Source: Selenia dentaria
Lineage: Eukaryota > Arthropoda > Insecta > Lepidoptera > Geometridae
Direction of reading: 5' to 3'
DNA length: 64,000 bases
Assembly: GCA_917880725.1 (NCBI GenBank)
Contig: OU862886.1
Coordinates: 16,088,501-16,152,500, forward strand
Position 1 is the stretch's first letter. The number at the start of each line of letters is the position of its first letter. The notes under the pieces were generated by a model that ran no database searches, was not told where the DNA came from, and was given only the letters and a program-made list of their open reading frames with translations. Positions 32,517 through 44,449 of the stretch are shown here, in pieces. Both the position numbers and the translations under genes were made by a program.

Positions 32517-33736
32517 TTAAAAGTTAATGTTAATTATTGATCCAGCAGCTGTAGCGGTCGCGGGGCAAGCAGTAGAGCTCGTAGACGGAGTCGGAATATT
32601 TATAATTACTTCATTCGTCTTGTTTTCTATACTGTTCAAGATCGTATTTGAGACTTGAATTTTATTCATTAAAGACTCATCAATGTAGCTTTCAGCCACA
32701 GTAGAAGACTTCCACCCCCCGTGTCGTTTCAGTGCGGTCTAATCACCACCGCTATCTATGAGAAGGGTCGCCGAGGTGCGCCGGAAGCAATGCCCCGTGT
32801 ACAACGCTGGGTTAGGCAGATTCAAAAAACTTGCGATAGTTTTTCCCAGAGCACCAAATTTATTAATACCAATTCTTTGATCGACGCACTTCCCCGATCT
32901 ATAGCTCAAGAAAAAGGCAGGATTTCGACAGGGGGTGGATCGAAGTTCCATGTATTTTTTACATACGGCATAGCAGTTGCCCGTCACAACAAAAGAACGA
33001 TCTATTTTCGTTTTTGTTTTCGAAACTTTCACCATGATTGTACTGTCGTCTATGTTAGAGACTTCATCGAACTGGATGTTGTATAGCTCTTGCCTTCGGC
33101 ATGCCCCCATTATGCCGAAGATTAGTGCAACCTGTAACAATAAACGATATAATAAGCTTGAGGTACATAGCCAAGGCAAAAACTATGATTTATGAAGTAG
33201 TAAAGTGTAGGTACCTACTACCAAATTTATACACAAAGCGCTTAAACGGAGTGTCTAGATAACTTGCGTGTGTAGTACGTAAGTACTAGGTAGATTAAAT
33301 AACAGAACTAAAATACACTTACCTTTTCAAAAAGATACAAAATATCTGGTGAATATTCCAGGAACATCTTTATTTGACCTGATGTAAACGTCAAGGACTT
33401 TTTTTCCTTGTTTCCTTCTGAACTGCGTTTCAGGAACGCTATGACCTTTGAATACTTCGTGATATCAATATTGTTGTAGATACTCAGTGTGGACTTGAGC
33501 ATAGAATATTTAGCCCACATAGAAGATGGTTTGAATTTGTCGGAGAGGTCTTTGAGATACGCAAGAATGACATTTTCAGAAAATGATGTAGTTTTCTTTT
33601 CGGTCTTCCATGCCAAAAAGTTATTATATTCTTTTTCATATAATTTTCTATATTTTTCTGGCAAAAGATTGTGAGTTACTTTTGTTGCCAATTCTAGAAT
33701 ATCCGGAGGCGTACAAATATCATCGTCGCTATCCAT
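32517..33736 (-). pseudogene. Crypton-like tyrosine recombinase, two exons, one nonsense codon
   Basis: Exon 1 (33736-33323, 138 codons) is a helical core-binding domain and splices in phase 0 (AAAG|GTAAGT to TTACAG|GTTGCA) to exon 2 (33131-32517). Exon 2 has the tyrosine-recombinase set: catalytic Arg in GACRRQEL, a Lys-rich hairpin (VSKTKTKID), H-x-x-R in TGHCFRRTSAT, then RHGGWKSS and the nucleophile Tyr in VAESYID. A TAG at 32739-32741 cuts the frame between the HxxR and HGGW motifs. Reading on gives about 342 residues. No reverse transcriptase is near, so Crypton fits better than DIRS. Termini were not found. Confidence 0.82.
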
Positions 33737-34590
33737 TTTTAACTTTTAATTTGTATTTTAAAAACAAAACAAACATTAAATTCACGCGTATTTATTGTCA
33801 CAGTGAACTTGCCGCCATTAAAATGCAGCTGCGCGCGCAGGGCCAATCAGGAGCGAGCGCGCGCTGTTCTTTTTTTATTTAATTGGCACAAGATCTTACC
33901 AAAGAGTTTTGTGTATGTAAGTTTAGTAGTTTCGACGAAGTTTTCATGTATAACCCAACTGTTTTCAAAAGCCAGCCTAATATCAAAATTTTATACAACT
34001 TGTATGAGGATTTTGACATAAGGCTCGCCACGTTAATTGGTCGCGTTTTATTGATGTTATAATGAGATTTTACGATATCGATGTGGATATTATACCATCA
34101 TGTGAAATTGCTTAAATTGAGTGTTTTGTTGTCTGTTCTATAACAGTAGTAATTATAAGTCAAGTATTGGAAACATAAGTAGAATGTTACAACATTAGTG
34201 TAGATAAAACATTTAATAATAATACTATCTACTATTACTACTAATATACTTAAAATCGGTACGTCACATTGGTACAGTAATTTCTCTTTAATTTTGCATG
34301 TCGCAGGGTACCTAGTATGGCAGTGCGTTGAATTCTCAGAGTTGAATTATATTGTATTATTGGGTCCTACGCCGTAGATGCTACGACAAAATCTACGGCG
34401 TAGAGCTTAAAAGGGCTCTGTAAAAATATTCTTTCTTAATTATTAAGTTCTGTTTACCCTACTTTTTGATTTGCCGTAATCGGGAAAAAATGTAATGTAA
34501 TCATTTGAACTTTCATAACCACAGCCAAATACGAGTACAATTTACAGCGCAGTCAGGCATAACGTTACCGAAACTCAAATTGAGCACCAA
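33737..34590. other. Non-coding DNA
   Basis: Contains a 13-bp-stem hairpin (CTACGCCGTAGAT/ATCTACGGCGTAG) near 34367-34404 and nothing else recognised. Confidence 0.4.
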
Positions 34591-34597
34591 AGAGATA

Positions 34598-34798
34598 TGA
34601 CAACTGCCGTGCGATTCTCTAAGAGCAAACATCGTTGCATCTTTGACAAAATCCGTGAAACAAATGACGATATGACAAGAAACGTTGGAAAAGCAACCTT
34701 ATGTACCAGGGCGATATCTCATAAAGTATTTGACATAGGTGAGCTCGTCAACGAGCGCAACGACGAATCACTAGAGAATCGCACGGCAGTATGTCTTT
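34598..34798. mobile_element. 200-bp TIR element
   Basis: ACTGCCGTGCGATTCTCT at 34603-34620 returns inverted at 34773-34790, each preceded by a GACA-like end. The 68-codon frame across it (34597-34803) is unlike any known protein. A truncated copy is at 29895-30070. Confidence 0.75.
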
Positions 34799-34800
34799 GC

Positions 34801-36090
34801 TGAAAATGTAGCGCTACCAACATGTCACGTATGTAAATAAGTGACCCGTATAAAAAGTTTTTGACTGTAGCGTAACATCGGCGCTGTTTTACACGGGGGA
34901 TTATCGAGCCATGAACCGATTATTCACGGCGATCCCTCGGTAAGCCGGGATCGCGCGCACATTAACTCGGCGTGGAGAGTGCAGCGCGCCGATGCGATAC
35001 TGAGGGTTGGACGGATCACTGGTTTTGTGTACCTCTTCGTATCTACGATTAAGTAAAATGAAGTTGAGCTGATGAACTGAATAAACATAAATAATCCTTG
35101 TGACAAGGGACAGCACATCGTTGTTTATGAAATAAGTTCAAACGTGAAACACCTTACCACTTATACAAACCCTACTGTAGAGTTCAAAGCGGTCGGCATA
35201 TTCCAATTTTTGAAAACGTTTTATTACATGACACAATTCTGTGAACTTGTAGAGTTTTGACTCCAGGCAATGTTATAAACCTTCAACAGCCATCTATTAA
35301 ATGGCTGTTATATAAATATAAATTTGTATGATTTTTTGGCCCGAAAAAAGAAACGTGCAAGTGGGCCTTAGAGTTTAATCTAAGGATAGCGAATTATTGG
35401 TTCCTGCGGAAGTTGGCCGCGACAATAGTCAAATTGGTTTTTGGTCAAATCCTTGTTTCGTTTAATTTTACATTCATCGAGTCTTTATTTAGTTAAATTC
35501 AACCGTGTTTAGCGTTTATGTTGTGTGCATGAATAGCACCGCCTCTTTTACTGCGCTTGTTTGATCGGGGTTTTGACATGTAGATTGGGGTCAACGCATA
35601 TTTTTGTCAGATAGCCTAAAACAGTTAAATTTTGAACAATATGTATCGATCATATCATAATTTTGCAATGTAGTATCTTTACACATTTTTTGCTAATATT
35701 AAAACTTTTACCTAACGAAAGTTAAACGTCCCGAATACACCCCACAAAAATAAAACAAGCCCCTGGCAAATATTGTTCAGTAATTGATTTCCGTGGTGCG
35801 CAGCGGCCCTGCACGATGACGTCACGCAATCAGCTTACTGCGGCTGAGTCCATGAGAATGCGGCGGAGGCTGGCCATTGTGTTCGCACATGGCGGGGCGG
35901 CACAGCACATACGCTCGTTCCCGCGAACTACGAGTACGTGGACGACGGTAGACGCTTAATTCCACTATGAATTGCGAACTGAACTGGACTATCGCAGGAA
36001 TTGTTCAGCATACACTGTGGCTTAACCCTCGGTGATGCTATGTAATGTCCTGTTGCAATAAAAACAAAAAGCAGTAAGTGTATGTGCACT
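34801..36090. other. Non-coding DNA with two less AT-rich stretches
   Basis: 34880-35010 and 35790-35930 have higher GC but no open coding signal or splice-site pattern that I trust. Confidence 0.35.
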
Positions 36091-36099
36091 CTTGACTTG

Positions 36100-36300
36100 A
36101 ACAATATGCACACACTCACGCCCACACACTAGGATTCTGAATGCCATAGACACACAGATAACAACGTCCAAGACCCGATAGCAAACACGAGCTGATAATA
36201 CAAATATTTGCCCCGGCCAGGGATCGAACCTCAGACCTCGGGTTTCAAAGGCAGGGTAATTATCACCGGAGCGAACGGCACCGCCATTAATTCAGTCATA
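36100..36300 (-). mobile_element. tRNA-derived SINE
   Basis: The minus strand contains GGTTCGATCCC, a polymerase III B-box, preceded by a tRNA-like head and followed by a SINE body similar to the 42380-42545 element. Confidence 0.6.
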
Positions 36301-36489
36301 AAAAAATACGCTAATTCAATAAAAAACACTGCTTCTTCGATATAACCACTTCAATGAAATAATTCATCATCCTCTCCGTAATTTGACAGCCTAAATATTG
36401 TGTGTAAATTGATTTGTATATATTGTGTATATACTAGATTTAAAATATAATAAATAATATGTGCTAGAACATGTCTGTTTGACCTGTGT

Positions 36490-36600
36490 CTGGGTATATC
36501 AGTGATCAGGTTACCATAGCATAGGCTCTGTCTAGTTTGGGGCCTTGTGTGGATGTTGTCCCATATCATTACTATTATGATGAGGTTAAATAAAATACAT
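36490..36600 (+). mobile_element. SINE 3' part, opposite orientation
   Basis: GTTACCATAGCATAGGCTCT and TAGTTTGGGGCC, followed by GTTGTCCCATA, resemble the 3' half of common moth SINEs. It lies inverted relative to the head at 36100-36300. Confidence 0.45.
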
Positions 36601-37010
36601 AAAAAAAATGTATAGATAGTAAATATAGGAAAATATGTCAAAAGTGACGCGCTACGAATAACGTGTGCCACAAGGACCTATTTTAGGTCAATTGTTGTTA
36701 ATATATCAAATAAATAAACGGTACCGGTAAAAGTACCGGTCTACATTAATATATTATTCTTACCGTGGAAACACTTTATTACTTCAACTTACGCTCCTCA
36801 CACACAACGATTTAACTCTAGACGATGTAAATATTATATTCAAATAGACATCTCAAAGACATGTTCTATCGTATTTAAAGCTACAAAGAAAATGATCTTT
36901 CAGATATACTCCTGCATACATACGAGTACTCCCTTGTAGCAACCAGCTAAGCTCAAGTCGGTAAATGTAAAAGAAAAATGAAAAACTCACTTCTTATTAA
37001 GTTCTAGCTG
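36601..37010. other. Non-coding DNA, nothing recognised
   Basis: AT-rich, no feature. Confidence 0.4.
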
Positions 37011-37013
37011 ACC

Positions 37014-37250
37014 CGCCAACGGCTTCGCTCGCATGGTCTTGGTGTAGTGGCGAGAGAGTTATTCTTTAATTCATCTTTAAATTAATATTTATTCAATAAC
37101 TTTTTTATTTATGAACCGGTTGACATGAATCAAACACTTAACGTTAAGTGATTCTTACCACAATATATATCGGATAAGCCGTTTCTGAGATTAGCGTGCA
37201 CAAACGTACAGACAAAAAGACAAACAGACAAAAATTACGATCATTTGTTT
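37014..37250 (-). repeat. Helitron-like 3' end
   Basis: CTAGCTGACCCGCCAACGGC at the left edge is the inverse of the terminal block at 58635-58678. The inner part has AGACAAAAAGACAAACAGAC, common in moth repeats. The left border is at the CTAG. Confidence 0.45.
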
Positions 37251-37299
37251 TATTAAATTTAGAATTCGGATAACAAAGAAATTGGAAAATATATAATGT

Positions 37300-37500
37300 G
37301 GAAGTCAAAGTCAAAATCATTTATTCAATTTAGGCATCAAAGACGCACTTATGAACGTCAATTTTTCATTATAATGTACTTTAAAGACTACCGCCGCGTT
37401 CCAAAATATATAGAGCCTACCGAGAAGAAGCGGCAAGAAACTCGGGGCCATTCTTTTTACATAGATGTTTTTACAATGATTTTACTTAGGTACTACAAAT
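37300..37500 (-). mobile_element. Jockey-like LINE 3' end, strongly 5'-truncated
   Basis: The minus strand matches 5790-5965: the GGCCCCGAGTTTCTTGCCGC block, the GCGTCTTTGATGCCTAAATT block and the ATTTTGACTTTGAC tail. Confidence 0.85.
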
Positions 37501-37504
37501 ATTA

Positions 37505-38100
37505 GCTCCAGTGTGTTGCCTTACAAAAGAGAACATAATAATGGTATCAGTAGGGCAAGACACGCTACACTTTGACATCTTAGTACACGAGTAGATAGAT
37601 CCTGGAGTGATCAGTCCCAAGCTGTTTAATCCTCCAAGTAATCCGAAATTTTGTAATAACCTTTTTGACAGAGTTTCTGACTTCTCACTGACACCCTATG
37701 TTCGTGTATAAAAATCACAAAAAATAATTTCTCTCATATATCTTCCATGTACAGACAGCGATCCGTTACATTTTTATTATATGTGTAGATAGATATACAG
37801 GGAAATAAATATTATTTACCTGTATATATATTTAAAAAAGTATATTTCTGTCAGATACATAAATCGCACTCGGCTATATGAATTGGTTCAGTTACTAGAA
37901 AATTTGCAAATGTATAGGCATAGTATTATAGTTTGTGTCTCTCATTCTAAAACATTAAATAATATACTCGTTACAAGTAATATTATTCAATGTTAATTAT
38001 ATTACTAGTAATATTATTTAATGTCTTTATAATTTTATTATGGATGTTCTAACTACATACAAAAGCGTTAATATACAAATTAATGAAATTGAAGTCTCAA
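37505..38100. other. Non-coding DNA, nothing recognised
   Basis: Very AT-rich, no feature. Confidence 0.4.
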
Positions 38101-38104
38101 ATAT

Positions 38105-38173
38105 CCCTTCAAGTGTCGATGTCATTATAACAATGAAATTTCTATTGTGTCTGGCCGTGCGACCTTTGATGCA
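38105..38173 (-). mobile_element. 69-bp micro-element, copy 2
   Basis: The reverse complement matches 26152-26220 at about 62 of 69 positions, including both ends (CATCAAAGGTC and CTTGAAGGG). No clear target duplication is seen at this site. Confidence 0.7.
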
Positions 38174-38327
38174 TTATAATGACAAAGTACACTAGGGCCT
38201 GTAAATAAAGCGGGTCGGTTAAAAACCCAATTTAAAACACCTATCTGAGCAATAGTTTTAATATAAAAGTAAATTAAGTTTACATCATTAAAATATAAGA
38301 AGAAATATATAACCTTTTTATTTCTTT

Positions 38328-38550
38328 TTAAAATCTACATTATTAAAAATGTTCTGTGGTCGGGTTTGTCTGTATGTCTGTTCAGTATAATCTCCGAAAC
38401 GACTAGACCGATTTTCACGGGACTTTCACTGGCAAATAGCTGATATTATAACGAGTAACTTAGTCTACTATTATTTTAGCTGAATAATTAGGATGCGTCG
38501 AAAAATATTTGTTTTCTGAGCGGATAAAGCCGCGAGCATATAGCCAGTTT
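38328..38550 (+). repeat. Probable decayed Helitron
   Basis: It starts TCTACATTATTAAAAATGTT, a typical moth Helitron start, contains ACGACTAGACCGATTTTCAC, and ends near CCGCGAGCATATAGCCAGT, a decayed CTAGT end. Confidence 0.5.
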
Positions 38551-38559
38551 AACATAAAT

Positions 38560-39140
38560 AGTGATAAATTGTTAACATTTTGTTTTTAGGGTTCGTGTAA
38601 TTCCAAATAGAACACGTGCTTTTTTCTCGACGTCATCTACCCTCTTCTGGAGAGATACAACGGAAAAACTAGCTTAACGTAATAAAGTTAAGACTTATTT
38701 TGGTCAGTCACAACTATCTAAGGGTTGTGCAAGCCAAGGGGCTTAGTTTCCACTGTAACGCGGATAAGCGAGATTTTAATTAGATGAAAGCACATACATA
38801 CATACATACCATCGTGTCTTTACATGCCACAAATTGCCAGAGATGAATAAACACCAACAAACCAGTCATTTTCTTCCTCCACCACACAAGATAAGCATAA
38901 TTATCTGATATGAAAGAGAGGCAAGCCTATTGCCATCCCAGCCCTTAGCCGGCTTTGCGACATCCTTGTGTAAAGTTGCCTCAGTAGAAACGTTCGTTTT
39001 CGAGCTCCTTACTCATGGAACTTTATTGCCAACGGTTACACTAATGTAAGAAGTTATCCTACACCGTCTGTCTGTCTATCTGTCCTAGTAATAGTTACAT
39101 ACATAGTCACGTACATTACTGCAGAATCCAGTAAGTAAGC
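38560..39140. other. Non-coding DNA, nothing recognised
   Basis: No coding or repeat signal was seen before the GC-rich retroposon. Confidence 0.4.
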
Positions 39141-39142
39141 TT

Positions 39143-39904
39143 TCCTGGCCAAGTTTTTTTTTTTTAGTCCCGGGGAAATCCTTTATGGATACCACCTACC
39201 ACGGGGAGGTAGGTGGTTATGTGGGAGTCCGTATACCCACCGAAACCCCGGGGTGTTCCGTCACTGCCGCCCTCGGCGGGAACGCGGGACAGATTTTCCA
39301 CACGACCGCGAACCCGCCGTGGCTGTCCGTTGCCGGACCCTTCTCTTCGCGGCACGCCGCAACTACCTCGGAGACCAAACCCGCCAACAATGAGCGCCAG
39401 CCTTCCCCGTGTCTGGACGCCCGTGGTCTCCCTGCGGTGGGTCGGATACGTAGCCCCACCGCCTGCTACGTCAGCCACACGCAGGGGATAATCCCCAGCG
39501 ACCCCACCTCCTCGAGTCTGCGCCGAGCGCCCGGACCCCACCTCCTCGAGCCTGCACCAAAGTGCCCTGGCCCCCCTCCTCGAGCCTGCGCCAAAGCGCC
39601 AAAGCGCCCGGGCCCCACCTCCTCGAGCCTGCATCAAAGTGCCCGGGCCCCCTTCCTCGAGCCTGCGCCAAAGCGCCCGAGCCCCACCTCCTCGAGTCTG
39701 CGCCAAAGCGCCCGGACCCCGCCACTCCTATGTGGACTTGGCGGCCAAAGCCCATAGGAGCGGCCCCGCCTGAGCCGGCCAGCGCACCCCAACGCCGGCG
39801 CGGCCCCTAGGTTCCTCTTGGCTTCACCGTGGTGAGCCAAGCCACGGCTACTGAGCCCCCCCGCCACGTCAATGCGGGAACCCTTCGGGGGGGTCCTGGC
39901 CAAG
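39143..39904 (-). mobile_element. GC-rich retroposon with 11-bp TSD and 34-bp tandem repeats
   Basis: TCCTGGCCAAG at 39143-39153 repeats at 39894-39904. The element starts on its 3' side with a run of T at 39154 (poly-A on the minus strand), so it is a minus-oriented, poly-A retroposon of about 740 bp. It is far more GC-rich than its surroundings. Six 34-bp units beginning CCTCCTCGAG lie at about 39507-39720. Reading frames on both strands are open because the unit length is not a multiple of three. I regard them as by-products, probably 3' end or 3' UTR of a LINE. The family is not identified. Confidence 0.75.
39507..39720 (-). repeat. 34-bp tandem repeat, about six units
   Basis: Units start near 39507, 39541, 39575, 39618, 39652 and 39687. 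The third unit has an extra 9 bp from duplication of CAAAGCGCC. Confidence 0.85.
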
Positions 39905-41480
39905 TATGAGTTAACCGGAACGAATGGCTTTCCAGCTGGCCAGGATGTCTTTCTTACTGGTTGAGGCTTGTATAATGCTTATCTCAAAAATGAAAGAAAG
40001 TTTTTTGCTAATTCAGCCTCAGCATTTAAATCAGGAGAAGTGCCATCTATTTTTCCAAATCAGATTCGCTTGGACTCATTTTTTGGGATTATTTATGTTC
40101 ACGCGGTAAATTAGAACACAATTGTCGCAATTGAATGTGAAATTCCGCCAGTCGTTGTTTTTTTACTAAAAGTTTGCGTTTAGTTTTGAACATTGTTCTA
40201 TTTTTACATTACGTGAATGTTTTAGTAAAAAATGTATAAATTATTTTTTTGAATCTCCATGTTAATTTTAGAATGGAAAGCTTTAATCCAACATGATTTT
40301 TATACTGAAATTATTAAATGCAAACATACAATCCCACACTATACTTCTACAACATTACTAAGTACAAAACGCATCGTGCATACTTTTTCTGCGTCGCGTT
40401 AAGTGTCGCAGACTATAAAATGGCTGTTTAAAGCTTCAAATATATATGTATATACGTTTGGTACCTCCCTCCTATAACCATGTTATAATGGCTAAACTCG
40501 AATCTGTGTCTGGCACTATGTATTTTTCCCTAAGCAGATCTAAAGAGGATGACCTACTGTCCAGTAAGTAAATTACATACTTACTTACTGGACAGTGGGA
40601 GTTCCAAATTTTAAATCTCGCTTCTTACTAGACTTGTGAATAAGTCTCCGGTAGAGTTCACTTTCTGGATACTTTTTAGAGATGTGATGGCAACATTACA
40701 TACTCGTACCATATTTGAGAAATAAATAGTTTGTATTTCTTTTTTTTCATTTGTTGTTGTATTCGGTGTTTGATTTAAGTGTTTTTGCTTTATAACAAGA
40801 AAATTGATTGGTTCGGACGATTTCTCAAACTGTGTTTGATTATAGTGTTAATTCAGAAGTAAAAAAGCTTACAAAATCCGGACAAGTTCAACTAGGGCTT
40901 ACGCTAAGGATACACTAGTAAAATGGTTGTCTGTAAAGTTGGTTTACGGACGATTGTTTGTTGTAATTTATGTACTTCTTGTTATAAATGTCTTTAAATC
41001 GCAAACGTTTTGACTTTTCAAGCGTATTTTGTTAACAATAGGAACACGGAGTCAGCATTAACAATCTAGAATTTTCGCAAAACAAAAAAAGAATGACCTG
41101 AAATAACTCAAACAATCGTTCGAATTCGAAGTTTGAGATTTAAAAGTTTTTTTACTTACCTAATTTTGCTGCCAGTCTTCTTAATAGCGGATTATAGCGG
41201 ATCTACCAATAACAAGAAGTTTGGCTAATTAAAAAGGTTGACTCGTTTACCGAAATGTATGGAAAAAGTCTTTCGCGATTTCTGACATTTCTAATACTTA
41301 GTCGGTCCAGTAGAGAGTTTTGATCCTTATAAGAAACAGGATCGATTGGCATCAAAAAAGCTTTTGTGTAAAATGACCATTTTCTTGCTGACTTAAAAAT
41401 TTATGAATAGTCCCCTAAACACGTTTTCCTATAACTATAACGGTTATGGTACCTACCCTTACTGTCCCTGTCTGAAAAAT
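39905..41480. other. Non-coding DNA with one hairpin
   Basis: A perfect 16-bp stem (40556-40571 with 40581-40596, 9-nt loop) is present. No gene was recognised. Confidence 0.5.
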
Positions 41481-41484
41481 TCAT

Positions 41485-41691
41485 TCTGTATATATAAAAA
41501 TGAACCTCTATTGCCCTTGGTCATCACATAACGCATTAACGGATGGAATAATTTCGATATATCTTTTTTTGTTGTTTTACTTGTGGTCAAGATAAGGTTC
41601 TTATGAAAGAAAAATCAAGAAAAGGAGGATTACGGTGAGGCCGAAGGTCGAGCATACTACGCGAACGAAGTCGCGGGCAGTCACTGTTTAG
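41485..41691 (+). mobile_element. Helitron-like family H2, copy 1
   Basis: Contains TATATATAAAAATGAACCTC at its start and GAACGAAGTCGCGGGCAGTC at its end. The same blocks occur inverted at 45936-46139 and 62458-62660. Its CTAG end is mutated. Confidence 0.65.
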
Positions 41692-42370
41692 CTTTGGCTT
41701 TATCATCTTTGTCACTAATAATCTATTTTGAAATAAATATCACAAAGATTGCAAGTAACTCCAATAAAACATACTGCTACCCCCACATTTTTCCCAGCAC
41801 CAAAGTCGATGAAGGGAACCCATTGATACACTTAAGTCGTCACTTAAGCTTCTTCAAAAAGGCGTTCTGTGAATCACATTTGAAGCGTTTAAAGGGAGAT
41901 TTAACTTCAAACATGTTGCGAAAAGCCCCTCTCGCTGCCGAATTAAAAGCAAACAATAGCGTGTTTTTCAAAAAGGCACCTCCTGTAAAAACTACATATC
42001 TGTTTGTTTTTATAACGGCGAGCCATCAACTTTTGGTCCGATGTGAATTTAATTAAAATGCGTAGGTACCTGCCTGTTATTTTCAATTGAGCACTAATGG
42101 AAACAAAACACCAATAAAATTTAGTGTAAAAATTTAACTTTGTCGCTTTTAAAGGGTAATTTCAAATCACCAACAATCAACATTGATAGTCTGTGAAATG
42201 AATGCAAACTAAACATATAGTCAACTTCATCGCATTAAAATTGATGATAAGTCTTTTTACACTCGACATGTGAACGCGGAATATGCTGAGTAGGTATTTC
42301 CTTATTGGCACCAAAGTTTTTTTACAACATCCACTCAAGGTTTTCAGGTCCTAATCTAGGCGGAAACTGT
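41692..42370. other. Non-coding DNA
   Basis: A 120-codon frame at 41694-42056 has no recognised domain, no coding neighbours and no convincing start. I treat it as chance. Confidence 0.4.
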
Positions 42371-42379
42371 ACGATGCTA

Positions 42380-42545
42380 ACTTGATGACCGATATACGTA
42401 AATATACATATACTCACACAGACGCAGATCAAATAGACATGTTCGTGCATACAAATTTTCGACCTGTCCGGGGATCGAACCCGAACCCAGCGGCAGGCAT
42501 CATAAGGCAGGCATCTGTCATGTACGCCATCCGGGCTGTCAAATT
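42380..42545 (-). mobile_element. tRNA-derived SINE
   Basis: The minus strand has a head with GATGGCGTACATGACAG and GGGTTCGATCCCCGG (B-box), then the CGAACATGTCTATTTG body found in moth SINEs. Confidence 0.7.
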
Positions 42546-43412
42546 GTATATTGTTTCTTTTTTTTTTATTGACTTATTATTTCTATGATGTACTTTTTTG
42601 AGTGACATAAATATATTTTTTAATACAGTTGCTCAAAAAGTGGCGTATTTCAGGGACGTATAGCGTTCGGGATGTGGGCTATTACATACTCGTGCTTTTT
42701 TTTACCTTTCCCGAACTCGTGCGTTCTCTTTCCCAACTGTCAAAATAATGTCTATTAAAAAGAAAAACCAACCATGAAGTTTTTACTAAAAAAAATCATA
42801 GAAGTTTTTATGATTCATGCAAATACGTATATTTCTAAAAAGAAGCTACTAATTTGTTTCAATATAAGATTTAATGATTTGATTGAATGAGTTAGGTTAG
42901 GTTTCATTTCATTTCATCTCATTAAATTTCATTTTCATTTCATATCAATAAAAAAATTCTACTGAAGACTTGGCTGTATGGGCATGGTTCCCTTTGCCTA
43001 CCAATGGGTGAAGAAAAAACAAATCTCTGCTTATATTCTACGGTTGGCGCCATTTTCCAGAAATTTTCTTTGCGAGTTTATTTTATTAAATTGCTTCATT
43101 TTTTCGCAACTGTATTAAAAATAGTCGTTCAGTACACGTGCGGAACCGTCATTGCAACTTGTTCCGACTGTCAAAATTTGTCGGAACTCTTTGCAATGAC
43201 AGCCTTTCCCCACTTGTAATGAAATATACTATTTCATACCACCTGCTCGAAAATGGTCTATTACATGCCACGCAATCTCTACGTAAAGCATGGCATTACG
43301 AGTACATATGTGTGTAGTGAAGTGATTTGGATTTAGAACGTTAATTGTAGGAAAACTCATAGTACGGAGACAGCATACAGAAAAAAATTAAAAAAGGGGC
43401 GATTGTACAATA
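42546..43412. other. Non-coding, possibly repeat-derived
   Basis: Contains CCCGAACTCGTGCGTTCTC and a 71-codon frame (43004-43219) with no recognised domain. Possibly an old repeat, but its borders cannot be set. Confidence 0.3.
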
Positions 43413-43413
43413 G

Positions 43414-43998
43414 GGCAGTGTTGCCTAGTTAGCCACTTTTTTACTATATAAGGCTATAGCAACATTTAGGATTGATTTAGCCAAAAATATAAAATATTAT
43501 TAGCTAAATATTTTAGCTACTAAATGAGCAACTTTTTACTACTGACAAGGTTAAGTAAAATTACAGCCAATTAATATGTAACTAATATTATTTTTATACC
43601 TACTTCCATTTCATAGCATTTGTTTTCACTCATCAACATATATATAAGATATATATATATATACAGGTAATGCCTATTTCTAAACGAACATTATCTACGG
43701 AATACATCAATTTATGCATACGTATACTTCTTACCAAATACCCATGGAAGTGTTGGATTAAATCGGAAAGCATGAAAAATATTCTTTCCTTATTCCTAAA
43801 GAATCAGAACCACCAACATCAATTGAGTGTTATGTTGAATTAATCTTAGATGATTAAACGATTAAACAGTACGTTTAAAAGTAAACTTGAGTTTGTTTTT
43901 CACACTTCAGCCACAATTCAGGGTACGAAATGTTTAACATTCTAATCTTTTTAGAAGTGTTTGGCCATTTATAGTTTCATTGATTTGGCAACACTGCT
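43414..43998. mobile_element. Possible hAT-like non-autonomous element
   Basis: CAGTGTTGCC near 43415 and its inverse GGCAACACTG near 43988 form short terminal repeats of hAT type. The 8-bp flanks do not match well, so this is tentative. A TA microsatellite at 43642-43668 lies inside. Confidence 0.35.
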
Positions 43999-44449
43999 AT
44001 ACCCATAGCAACCCGCATGCGTAATTTACGCACGGACCCTCTGCGCATTCAAGGTAATTCATACTTCAAATCATAGATAGCTTCAAGTTACGTGCCCTCT
44101 AGTGTTTGGTGTTATTTTAATAACTTCCATAAAATGTTATAATTTTGAACGTGGTGCATGTAACTGTGCCAAAATATGGGGAGTTCCAAAAGCAACTAAA
44201 TCGTGGACTACATCTCGCGAGTACTAATTATAACCTAGTTAACAACCGCGAAAGTCTAGAACAGTGTTTTTCATAAAATGTTCCTTCCAAAAATATTACT
44301 CTGTCCCTCTATAACGGTACAAATGTGCATCCAGTATGAATATTAACTATTAATGCATTTTACTTTTAACTATATAACTGCTATTTTACAGCTCTGAGTT
44401 TTTATTGTCTCGCAGTAGGTATGAAAAGTAGAGTATGTACCGCGAGGAT

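Noticed and set aside
34597..34803. 68-codon frame in the 34.6-kb repeat
   Set aside because: It spans both inverted ends of a small repeat and has no domain. The other copy has it broken.
34880..35010. Possible dsf zinc-finger exon in a GC-richer patch
   Set aside because: All three minus-strand frames lack the CxxC spacing and the P-box, and stops interrupt.
39164..39903. Several overlapping long frames on both strands (up to 190 codons)
   Set aside because: They come from a GC-rich 34-bp tandem repeat whose length is not a multiple of three, so all frames stay open. No protein evidence.
41694..42056. 120-codon plus-strand frame
   Set aside because: Sequence is low in recognisable motifs and has no neighbours or splice signals. 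Considered chance.
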